A stretch of DNA of 6,128 bases from an uncultured bacterium (GTDB taxonomy: Bacteria > Bacillota > Clostridia > TANB77 > CAG-508): assembly GCA_905215845.1 (NCBI GenBank), contig CAJMRU010000060.1:1-6128 (forward strand), written 5' to 3'. How positions within the stretch are numbered: the first letter of the stretch is position 1; the number at the start of each line of letters is the position of its first letter. Below the pieces are notes generated by a model that saw only the letters and a list, made by a program, of their open reading frames with translations, made no database searches and was not told where the DNA came from. The translations under genes were made by a program, and so were the position numbers. Positions 1 to 5,450 of the stretch are shown here, piece after piece.

Positions 1-616
1 TATTTTTTAATACATAAATATAATAATTAATACTTCCAGAACCTAATTTTGATGTTCCTCTTTCTCTTGAAATATATAATGGACTTCTAGCTGTTCCTTC
101 TATTGTCAATTCCTTTTCTTTCAGAAATTCTTCATTTTCTTCTGTTCCATCTTCCATAGTTTCTGGTTCTACTTGTATTTTGTCTCCTATTTTCTTGTTT
201 GCACTTTTTAAAAAGCCTTCTTCTACTAAACATTCTGCTTCATTTTGTGGCTCTCGCCCTTCTACTATTACTGGTTTATTAACATCTTCTAAACATAAGA
301 TTTTTGTTACTATTTCTTTATCATTTATTTTTATTAAAGTATCTTTACTATATGTACCATAAACTTGTTCAACATTTTCTACATTTTTTATTGCTTCCAA
401 GTCTTCATTAGTAAGACCTAATGTTGATAATACTTCTATATCATATACATTTTGGTTTTTGAAATATTTATCAATAGTGTTTACCATATCTGGAGAAGTT
501 GCTCTTAATCCTGAAAAAAATCCAACTCCTAAAAGTGCCATAAGTAATATTGAAATAAATCTTTTATATGAAACTTTTATTTCTTTGAAACTATCTTTTA
601 ATAATGCTTTTTTCAT
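1..616 (-). CDS. ABC transporter permease, FtsX/MacB-like, N-terminal part only
   Basis: I read 205 codons from the ATG at 616 to the window edge; the stop lies outside. The protein opens with a short basic stretch (MKKALLKDSFKEIKVSYKRF), then one membrane helix at about residues 19-36 containing GVGFFSGLRATSPDM. This is close to the first-helix signature I know from large FtsX-type permeases. The rest is a hydrophilic domain with many Glu and Lys residues, expected outside the membrane as in the MacB periplasmic core. The gene follows the ATPase at 706-1407, so the two should form one exporter, perhaps for peptides, antimicrobials or envelope components; the substrate cannot be read from sequence. 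The start is uncertain: the only in-frame ATG after the upstream stop at 671-673 is at 616, and it has no good ribosome binding site. The strong AAGGAGGTG at 683-691 instead serves an ATG at 674 in another frame. Confidence 0.85.
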   Translation of the reverse strand, partial: MKKALLKDSFKEIKVSYKRFISILLMALLGVGFFSGLRATSPDMVNTIDKYFKNQNVYDIEVLSTLGLTNEDLEAIKNVENVEQVYGTYSKDTLIKINDKEIVTKILCLEDVNKPVIVEGREPQNEAECLVEEGFLKSANKKIGDKIQVEPETMEDGTEENEEFLKEKELTIEGTARSPLYISRERGTSKLGSGSINYYIYVLKN

Positions 617-626
617 TTTATGTTTT

Positions 627-674
627 TTAGTTCCGCTTAGGTGACATTTGTGATTTCCCTTTTTTATTTTTCAT
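627..674 (-). CDS. 15-codon leader ORF or frameshifted 5' end of the permease
   Basis: A near-consensus ribosome binding site (AAGGAGGTG) precedes an ATG at 672-674. The frame reads MKNKKGKSQMSPKRN and stops at TAA (627-629), 10 nt before the permease ATG at 616. Either it is a tiny leader whose translation delivers ribosomes to the permease start, or it is the true permease N-terminus separated by a one-base frameshift. The permease frame in the same stretch has no stop between 670 and 617 and encodes the basic residues LSGTKKHK just before the ATG, which could be a natural continuation. I cannot choose between these from one sequence. Confidence 0.4.
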   Translation of the reverse strand: MKNKKGKSQMSPKRN

Positions 675-705
675 CCCCAATTCACCTCCTTAGCATTTTT
701 TATTT

Positions 706-1407
706 TTACCATTCAATATTTTCTACTGGTAATGGTTTTTCGTTAATTTCTACACTTTCTGCTGTACCATTCTTAAATCTTATTACTTTGTCTGCCATAG
801 GTGCTATTGCTGCATTATGCGTAATTATTAAAACTGTCATTTTTTCTTTTCTTGCTGTATCTTGCAATAATTTTAAAATTTGTTTTCCTGTTTTATAATC
901 TAACGCCCCTGTTGGTTCATCACATAATAGTAGCTTTGGATTTTTAGCTATTGCCCTTGCAATTGCAACTCTTTGTTGTTCTCCTCCTGATAACTGAGAA
1001 GGAAAGTTTTTCTTTCTATCTGCTAAGCCTACTTTTTCTATAACTTCTTCTGGGTCTAAAGAGTCTTTACATATTTGTGTTGCTAGTTCTACATTTTCTA
1101 CTGCTGTTAGGTTTTGAACTAGATTATAAAATTGGAATACAAATCCTATATCTTCTCTTCTATATTTAATTAATTCCTTATTTTTTAATTTTGTTATATT
1201 TTTGCCATCGACAATTACTTCTCCCCTAGTTGCTGTATCCATTCCTCCTAATATATTTAAAGTTGTTGTTTTTCCAGCACCACTTGGTCCGACAATTACC
1301 ACTAGTTCCCCTTTTTCTATTTGAAAATTAGTATTATCTAGTGCTTTTATTGTGATTTCTCCCATTTTATATTCTTTACATACATTTCTAAATTCTATAT
1401 ATGACAT
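706..1407 (-). CDS. ABC transporter ATP-binding protein, LolD/MacB/FtsE type
   Basis: This 233-residue cytoplasmic ATPase powers the permease encoded just downstream. All nucleotide-binding motifs are present and intact: Walker A GPSGAGKTT at residues 40-48, Q-loop glutamine at 92 (FVFQFYNLV), ABC signature LSGGEQ at 139-144, Walker B LLLCDEP with catalytic Glu164, D-loop GALD, and switch His197 (ITHN). The length is normal for the family. The frame stays open to a GTG at 1414-1416, but AAGGAAG overlaps that GTG and sits 8 nt before the ATG at 1405-1407, so I take the ATG. The gene ends 31 nt before the next ribosome-started ATG at 674, consistent with one operon. It appears to be driven by the promoter/operator at 1448-1476. 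Its C-terminal tail (residues 218-233) is acidic and family-variable. Confidence 0.95.
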   Translation of the reverse strand: MSYIEFRNVCKEYKMGEITIKALDNTNFQIEKGELVVIVGPSGAGKTTTLNILGGMDTATRGEVIVDGKNITKLKNKELIKYRREDIGFVFQFYNLVQNLTAVENVELATQICKDSLDPEEVIEKVGLADRKKNFPSQLSGGEQQRVAIARAIAKNPKLLLCDEPTGALDYKTGKQILKLLQDTARKEKMTVLIITHNAAIAPMADKVIRFKNGTAESVEINEKPLPVENIEW

Positions 1408-1416
1408 ATTATCCAC

Positions 1417-1431
1417 TTCCTTTTTTAGGAA
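1417..1431 (-). promoter_or_regulatory. Small hairpin covering the ATPase ribosome binding site
   Basis: TTCCT and AGGAA form a perfect 5-bp stem with a 5-nt A-rich loop, read on the minus strand. The right arm is most of the AAGGAAG ribosome binding site of the ATPase gene. The stem is short and AT-rich, so any effect on translation is doubtful. Confidence 0.3.
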
Positions 1432-1447
1432 TTTTTATTTATAGTTC

Positions 1448-1476
1448 ATTATATCACAATCATTGTGAAATAAGAA
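1448..1476 (-). promoter_or_regulatory. Extended -10 promoter of the ABC transporter operon
   Basis: On the minus strand TGATATAAT (1456 down to 1448) is a perfect extended -10 element with consensus TATAAT. With a 17-bp spacer the -35 would be TTCTTA at 1471-1476, which matches the consensus poorly, as is common for extended -10 promoters. Transcription would start near 1441, giving a leader of about 34 nt before the ATG at 1407. The palindrome at 1449-1473 overlaps both elements. Confidence 0.65.
1449..1473. promoter_or_regulatory. Palindromic operator overlapping the ABC operon promoter
   Basis: The core TCACAAT-C-ATTGTGA (1454-1468) is a perfect 7-bp inverted repeat around a single C. 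The symmetry extends outward so that 11 of 12 base pairs match over 25 bp; only 1453/1469 fails. It fills the spacer and overlaps the -10 of the promoter, the classic place for a repressor. The half-site orientation is opposite to CRP or Rex sites (TGTGA...TCACA), so I do not assign a regulator. No regulator gene is in the window. Confidence 0.6.
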
Positions 1477-1646
1477 TAGGATTTTTTTATTTTTCCTTAA
1501 AATTGTTTTAATATTATCATATATTTTTGGTATAAATATACTAAATCACAAAACCCCACTTATATTAACCTATTTTCTCACAAAATTCCAGCTCTTTTTT
1601 AAAGAAAAATCACATTTTTCCTTTGATATTTTTTCATATACTATAT
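1477..1646. other. Intergenic stretch between SPL-like gene and ABC promoter
   Basis: No coding potential is seen. A 13-bp imperfect direct repeat, TCACAAAACCCCA at 1546-1558 and TCACAAAATTCCA at 1578-1590, lies 32 bp apart and shares TCACAA with the operator half-site. An imperfect hairpin at 1601-1624 follows the SPL-like stop but has no T-run after it on the minus strand, so it is a poor terminator. Confidence 0.4.
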
Positions 1647-2645
1647 TTATACAATATACTCAATCTTATTATCAGGAAAATACTTATTCATTTTTTCTAT
1701 AAAAAACTTCTCACCATCTTTTCTAATTTCATTTTTATACATATATTTTCCTTTTCCTCTGCCAGTCATCAATTCTTTATTATATAAATTGATTGCATTT
1801 GGAAATGCTTCTTCATTTATTTTTGTATGAACAAAACTATATGTCATAAATATAATTTCAAAAAATACATCTTTTTTTACTTTTTCTGATAATTCATTAT
1901 TTAGCCTTTCTATTAATTCACAATATAATTGTTTCCAATTATCAACTAATATTACTGGTGCTATCAAAATTCCTACATTATATCCTGCTTCTTTTAGCTT
2001 ATTTATTGCTTGTATTCTTCCTGTTAGTCTTGATGTTCCAAATTCTACTTTGTTTATAATTTCTTCAGGATTTACACTCATTCTAATTGTTACTTTTCCA
2101 TTATGTTTTAAAGGTAAAATACTATCTACCATATCAAACTTTGTTGGAAATGTTAATGTGCCTTTTTCTGTATTTTTAAAATTTTCTATTGTCCACACTA
2201 AATTATTAGTTATTGTATTTTCTAATATTAAATCACTATTACTTCCAATTTCAAAGTTCAAATTTTTATCAGATTTACTTGCTACTTTTATTATTTTTTC
2301 TAACATTTTTTCTCTATTTACAAATAATCTTAAATATGCACATTTGTTATAATTACAAACTAAATAACAGTACATACAAGAAGCTGTACAACCTGATGAA
2401 GTATATGGTACTAAAAAATCTGAGGTCTTGTGATTTTCTACAAAATTATGTGTTTTCCTTACACCTATAATCAAATTTCTTTTCATATTTGGAAATTCTT
2501 TGTTTGATTTCTTTCTCATTTCTTCTATATTGTTGTGATTTGATATTTCTACTTTTGGAATATCTTTATATTTTTCTAACAGTTCTTTTCCTAGTTGATA
2601 ATTTTCAATATCTTTCTCAAAATAAATAGCTTTAGGTTTAAACAT
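1647..2645 (-). CDS. Spore photoproduct lyase-family radical SAM protein
   Basis: This 332-residue protein aligns from memory with Bacillus SplB along its length. Shared landmarks are IGVRK at 60-64, the radical SAM cluster motif C86-x3-C90-x2-C93 with flanking Tyr92 and Tyr94, FVN at 108-110, TKF at 168-170, KHNGK at 180-184, IAPV at 228-231, GKYMY at 299-303 and the C-terminal FPDNKIEY. SplB uses SAM to reverse the spore photoproduct, a thymine dimer made by UV in spores. Two differences stand out: the position of the SplB hydrogen-donor cysteine (Cys141 in B. subtilis, within FEASC) is Ser135 here (FEIGS), and there are extra cysteines at 97 and 102. It may therefore be a divergent SPL or a related enzyme with another substrate. 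The frame opens upstream to a TTG at 2663, but GGGAGG overlaps that codon and lies 10 nt before the ATG at 2645, which I use. Confidence 0.85.
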   Translation of the reverse strand: MFKPKAIYFEKDIENYQLGKELLEKYKDIPKVEISNHNNIEEMRKKSNKEFPNMKRNLIIGVRKTHNFVENHKTSDFLVPYTSSGCTASCMYCYLVCNYNKCAYLRLFVNREKMLEKIIKVASKSDKNLNFEIGSNSDLILENTITNNLVWTIENFKNTEKGTLTFPTKFDMVDSILPLKHNGKVTIRMSVNPEEIINKVEFGTSRLTGRIQAINKLKEAGYNVGILIAPVILVDNWKQLYCELIERLNNELSEKVKKDVFFEIIFMTYSFVHTKINEEAFPNAINLYNKELMTGRGKGKYMYKNEIRKDGEKFFIEKMNKYFPDNKIEYIV

Positions 2646-2697
2646 TTTCTCTTTTCCTCCCAAAAATATTTTTACCTAAAGCTTTCTTTTTATACTA

Positions 2698-2729
2698 TGT
2701 GCAGAAGATTTCACTCAAATCTTCACACA
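2698..2729. repeat. Hairpin in the folA-SPL intergenic region
   Basis: GAAGATTT (2704-2711) and AAATCTTC (2717-2724) form a perfect 8-bp stem around a 5-nt loop. TGTG (2698-2701) and CACA (2726-2729) add four pairs across a small bulge. Neither strand has a T-run after it, so it is not a standard terminator. It lies 66 nt after folA and about 52 nt before the SPL-like ATG and could be an mRNA element or an operator. An imperfect TCACT...AGTGA palindrome lies nearby at 2733-2757. Confidence 0.5.
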
Positions 2730-2795
2730 CTATCACTTAAATTAGATTAACTAGTGAGTTGTATTAATCAAATATAATATTTTTCTTATTGCACT

Positions 2796-3284
2796 CTAAC
2801 TCTTTTGATATATCACATAATTATATTCAAAATTATTTTCTTCATCTTCTGGACCTTTTTCTCTACTTATTTCTTTCCACTTTTTATCATCTATTCTTGG
2901 AAAGAATGCATCTCCTTCAAATTCCTTTTCGATTTCTGTTACATACATTTTACTTACATATGGCATTAAGAAATTATATATCATCGCTCCCCCTATTACA
3001 AATGCTTCTTCTTCTGATTCTATGTATTGTTGAATTTGTAGTAAAGAATGAACAACTTCTACATTTTCATCATTAACTTTAAAGTCTGGGTTATTACTAA
3101 ATACAATATGTTTACGATTAGGAAGAACTCTTCCTAACGACTCAAAAGTTTTTCTTCCCATTATTATTGTATGACCTTCTGTTAATGCTCTAAATCTTTT
3201 TAAATCATCTGACAAATGCCATAATAATTTATTATCCTTTCCTATTATATTATTTTTTGCTTTTGCTACTACTATACTTAACAT
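2796..3284 (-). CDS. folA: Dihydrofolate reductase
   Basis: This cytoplasmic enzyme of 162 residues reduces 7,8-dihydrofolate to tetrahydrofolate with NADPH, and so recycles the dihydrofolate that ThyA makes. The length is normal for bacterial DHFR. Visible landmarks are the N-terminal strand LSIVVAKAKNNIIG, Trp22 and catalytic acid Asp27 in LWHLSDDLKRF (same numbering as E. coli Asp27), the cofactor-binding stretch IIMGRKTFESLG at 40-51, LPNRKHIVFS at 54-63, and FVIGGAMIY with the Gly98-Gly99 pair. Nothing catalytic is missing. The ATG at 3282-3284 has an excellent AGGAGG 6 nt upstream. Four bases of that site lie inside the 34-bp inverted repeat at 3293-3326, so an RNA hairpin could hide it. 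No separate promoter is evident between thyA and folA, so I infer co-transcription with thyA. Confidence 0.97.
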   Translation of the reverse strand: MLSIVVAKAKNNIIGKDNKLLWHLSDDLKRFRALTEGHTIIMGRKTFESLGRVLPNRKHIVFSNNPDFKVNDENVEVVHSLLQIQQYIESEEEAFVIGGAMIYNFLMPYVSKMYVTEIEKEFEGDAFFPRIDDKKWKEISREKGPEDEENNFEYNYVIYQKS

Positions 3285-3292
3285 TTTTTACC

Positions 3293-3429
3293 TCCTGATT
3301 TCGGGGTCGGAGACAAAAATCATCTTTCTCCTATCCCCAAATTTATTTCATATATTTTTTATCATACTAAATCTTGATTTCGAACGATATTTATGAAGAT
3401 GATTTTTGTCTCCGACCCCGAAATCAGGA
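3293..3429. repeat. 137-bp element with perfect 34-bp terminal inverted repeats (MITE/REP-like)
   Basis: The arm at 3293-3326 is the exact reverse complement of the arm at 3396-3429, separated by 69 nt. The arms contain TTTCGGGGTCGGAGAC, much richer in G+C than the surroundings, suggesting an acquired element. No ORF is inside. Each half can also fold alone: GGGG/GGAGA with TCTCC/CCCC at 3303-3338, and CTAAATCTTGATTTCG (3367-3382) with CGAAATCAGGATTTAG (3419-3434), 15 of 16 pairs. Paired imperfect hairpins are known for REP/BIME sequences and ends of IS200/IS605-type elements, so a non-autonomous relative is plausible, but a single copy cannot prove mobility. It separates thyA from folA and overlaps folA's ribosome binding site. 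Confidence 0.75.
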
Positions 3430-3450
3430 TTTAGAACTCAATTCTAAATC
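3428..3450 (-). terminator. Hairpin over the thyA stop codon
   Basis: GATTTAGAA and TTCTAAATC form a perfect 9-bp stem with a 5-nt loop. The stem includes the thyA stop codon TAG (3444-3446). No T-run follows on the minus strand, because the inverted-repeat element begins at once, so termination efficiency is doubtful. It may be a remnant terminator cut off from its T-tract or simply an mRNA 3' structure. Confidence 0.35.
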
Positions 3451-4301
3451 GCAACTGGAATTTTTCCTATTTTTACTTCTTTATTATAGTCATAATTTTG
3501 AATTTCAAAATCTTCTACTTTAAATTCATAAAAATTATTTGTTGGATTATTTATTATTAATTTAGGTTTTACATCTATTGGTTCTGCTTCTATTAATTTT
3601 TCTACTAGTGGTATATGTCTATCATAAATATGACAGTCTCCTATGTTGTGTGTTAATGTTCCTACTTCTAATCCAGAAACTTGTGCAAACATATATTGTA
3701 ATGCTGCATATTGCATTACATTCCATCCATTTGCTGTTAACATGTCTTGTGAGCGTTGATTTAATATTAGATGCAGTTTGTTTTCTTTAACTAACCATTG
3801 TGTTCCATATGCACATGGTTCTAAGTTCATATCTCTTAATTCTTCATGATTAAATAAATTTGTCATTATTCTTCTACTTGATGGATCATTTTTTAATAAA
3901 TACAAAACATAGTCTACTTGATCCATTTCTTGTATTCCTTCTTTTGTCTTAAATTTATATTTTTTTGCTAATTGATATCCATAAGCTTTTCCTATTGTTC
4001 TATCTTCTCCAGCCCATTGATCCCATATATGTGAATTTAATTCATCTACATTATTAGACTTTTTTTGCCATATCCACAAAATTTCATCAATTGCATTTTT
4101 TATTGTTTTTGTATTATTTCTAAGTGTTATCATTGGAAATTCCTTTCCAACATCATATTTATTTTGAACTCCAACTATTGAAATATAGTTTGCTTCTTCT
4201 CCATCTTCCCATCTTGTGCGCACATTTGTCCCTTTTGATGAATATCCATTTTTTATAATTTCTTTACAGTTTTTTATAAATTGTTCATCTGCTTGTGTCA
4301 T
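3444..4301 (-). CDS. thyA: Thymidylate synthase (B. subtilis TS-A type)
   Basis: This 285-residue cytoplasmic enzyme methylates dUMP to dTMP with 5,10-methylene-tetrahydrofolate. It resembles B. subtilis ThyA (TS-A) more than the E. coli type: the catalytic cysteine Cys163 lies in EPCAYGTQW, like the TS-A motif TPCVYETQW, rather than the PCH motif. Other active-site residues are present: phosphate-binding Arg143-Arg144 (SSRRIM), RSQD at 183-186, Asn194 (NGWNVMQY), and His224/Tyr226 (DCHIYDRH). The frame is open to an ATG at 4340, but that ATG has no ribosome binding site and lies just at the predicted transcription start. The ATG at 4301 has AAAGGA upstream and begins MTQADEQF, like the known TS-A start (MTQFDKQ). 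Downstream come the inverted-repeat element and folA, the usual thyA-folA partnership. Confidence 0.96.
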   Translation of the reverse strand: MTQADEQFIKNCKEIIKNGYSSKGTNVRTRWEDGEEANYISIVGVQNKYDVGKEFPMITLRNNTKTIKNAIDEILWIWQKKSNNVDELNSHIWDQWAGEDRTIGKAYGYQLAKKYKFKTKEGIQEMDQVDYVLYLLKNDPSSRRIMTNLFNHEELRDMNLEPCAYGTQWLVKENKLHLILNQRSQDMLTANGWNVMQYAALQYMFAQVSGLEVGTLTHNIGDCHIYDRHIPLVEKLIEAEPIDVKPKLIINNPTNNFYEFKVEDFEIQNYDYNKEVKIGKIPVAI

Positions 4302-4343
4302 ATAAAATTCATTCCTTTCTCGTTTTATTAAAAGATACATCTT

Positions 4344-4372
4344 ATTATAAAAGCTTTTTGGTTTCTTTGCAT
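4344..4372 (-). promoter_or_regulatory. Likely thyA promoter
   Basis: A consensus TATAAT -10 (4349 down to 4344) stands 17 bp from ATGCAA (4372-4367), a weak -35. Transcription would begin near 4337, leaving a leader of about 36 nt before the ATG at 4301 and ruling out the upstream ATG at 4340. Confidence 0.5.
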
Positions 4373-4402
4373 TTTACAATTTTAAGTATATCATATAGTA
4401 AA

Positions 4403-4457
4403 ATTTTTTGCTACATTTTTTGCTTCTATATTTTCGATTATTAAATTCCATATTTTC
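4403..4457. repeat. Short direct repeats between the PflX-type gene and thyA
   Basis: ATTTTTTGCTAC (4403-4414) is followed directly by ATTTTTTGCTTC (4415-4426). TTCTATATTTTC (4424-4435) recurs with one change as TTCCATATTTTC (4446-4457). They are AT-rich and may be chance. No clear terminator for the PflX-type gene is seen here. Confidence 0.3.
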
Positions 4458-5351
4458 CTACAAGTTCCATTTAGGTACATACTCTTCTTCATGCTCCCCT
4501 AATTCTTGCATATAACCATTTTCTATACCTAATTCATATACATAATTTTCTATTTCCTCATATTCTCTTTTTGTTAGTTTTCTGTTTAATACTTCATCTT
4601 CCTTTGCCTTATATGTAGGAAAATATTGTGCCATTATATTTATATATACTTTTTCATCTATATTTTCTTTTATCCATTTTAAGATATTTCTACTGTTTTC
4701 TATGTTATTTGGTAATACCAAATGTCTAATCATTACTCCTCTTTGTATTATTCCACTTTCATTTATCTTTGTTGGTCCCACTTGTCTATACATCTCTTTT
4801 ATTGCTTTCGTAGCAATGTCGAAATAGTTGTCTATTTTAGAATATTTTTTACCTAATTCATTATCATAATATTTCAAATCTGGTAAGTAGACATCAATAT
4901 ATCCTTCTAACAATTTTAAAGTATCAACATTTTCATATGCATTTGTATTATATATTATTGGTATTTTTAATCCATTTCTTTTTGCTATTTTTATTGCTTC
5001 AATTATATGTAATGCGTAACTTGTTGGAGTTACCAAGTTTATGTTTTCAACATTTTTATTTTGTAATTCTATAAATATATCAGCTAATTCATTAATTGTT
5101 ATTTCTTTTCCTTTTCCTAATTGACTAATTTCATAATTTTGACAATAGATACAATTTAAATTACAATTAGAAAAAAATACTGTTCCTGAACCATTGTTTC
5201 CTGTTATACATGGTTCTTCAAATTTATGAATTGAGTATAATGCAATTTTAACTTTATCATTTGCTTTGCATCGTCCAATATTTCCTATTTCTCTATTTAT
5301 TTTACATTTATGTGGACATATTTCACATTTTACTAGTTTGTTTTGTTCCAT
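4458..5351 (-). CDS. Radical SAM protein, PflX/COG1313 family (PFL-activase-like)
   Basis: This 297-residue protein carries the radical SAM cluster motif C63-x3-C67-x2-C70 (SNCNLNCIYCQN) after GSGTVFFS, and family stretches NINLVTPTSY, IPIIYNTNAYE, YLPDLKYYD and RGVMIRHLVLPN. This pattern fits PflX, a family related to pyruvate formate-lyase activating enzymes whose substrate is, as far as I know, unsettled. It should bind a 4Fe-4S cluster and SAM in the cytoplasm. An N-terminal cysteine set, Cys9, Cys12, Cys16 and Cys28, could hold a second metal site. No glycyl-radical enzyme is nearby, so a role in activating one is not supported by context. The ATG at 5351 has no clear ribosome binding site; AAGGGAG lies some 50 nt upstream, too far to act. 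The start is still favoured because it precedes the conserved cysteines. Confidence 0.9.
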   Translation of the reverse strand: MEQNKLVKCEICPHKCKINREIGNIGRCKANDKVKIALYSIHKFEEPCITGNNGSGTVFFSNCNLNCIYCQNYEISQLGKGKEITINELADIFIELQNKNVENINLVTPTSYALHIIEAIKIAKRNGLKIPIIYNTNAYENVDTLKLLEGYIDVYLPDLKYYDNELGKKYSKIDNYFDIATKAIKEMYRQVGPTKINESGIIQRGVMIRHLVLPNNIENSRNILKWIKENIDEKVYINIMAQYFPTYKAKEDEVLNRKLTKREYEEIENYVYELGIENGYMQELGEHEEEYVPKWNL

Positions 5352-5450
5352 TTTTATTTTTTAATATCTTACTATATCTAGATAATTAAATATAGTTTTC
5401 TCTCCCTTATATAGTATTTAGGTTTTTTTAAAGTTTTTACCTATAAACTT
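5352..5450. other. Intergenic gap with weak palindromes
   Basis: AAAGTTT (5430-5436) and AAACTTT (5445-5451) form a 7-bp stem right at the stop codon of the upstream hypothetical gene, without a T-run on the minus strand. TATCTAGATA (5375-5384) is a perfect 10-bp palindrome. A promoter for the PflX-type gene is likely here (candidate -10 TACTAT or TATATA near 5410), but I cannot place it firmly. Confidence 0.3.

Noticed and set aside
641..898. Plus-strand open frame opposite the ATPase gene
   Set aside because: It is the reverse shadow of a well-supported ABC ATPase, and has a low-complexity Phe/Ser/Leu composition typical of antisense AT-rich coding DNA.
1408..1416. GTG at 1414-1416 as the ATPase start
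   Set aside because: The ribosome binding site AAGGAAG overlaps it, leaving no spacing; the ATG at 1405-1407 is correctly spaced.
1601..1624. Hairpin after the SPL-like gene as its terminator
   Set aside because: The stem is almost all A-T pairs and is followed by A-residues rather than a T-run on the minus strand.
2050..2470. Overlapping plus-strand open frames opposite the SPL-like gene
   Set aside because: They lie entirely against a protein with clear family motifs, have no ribosome binding site I could see, and look like hydrophobic antisense translation.
2646..2663. TTG at 2661-2663 as the SPL-like start
   Set aside because: The codon overlaps the GGGAGG ribosome binding site that serves the ATG at 2643-2645.
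3293..3429. Rho-independent terminator made from the 34-bp inverted repeat
   Set aside because: The 69-nt loop is too large, the stem is far longer than usual, and no T-run follows on either strand.
3293..3429. Two-unit CRISPR-like array
   Set aside because: The two copies are inverted, not direct, and there is only one 69-nt spacer with no cas genes.
4302..4340. ATG at 4338-4340 as the thyA start
   Set aside because: No ribosome binding site, it lies at the predicted transcription start, and known TS-A proteins begin at the equivalent of the ATG at 4301.
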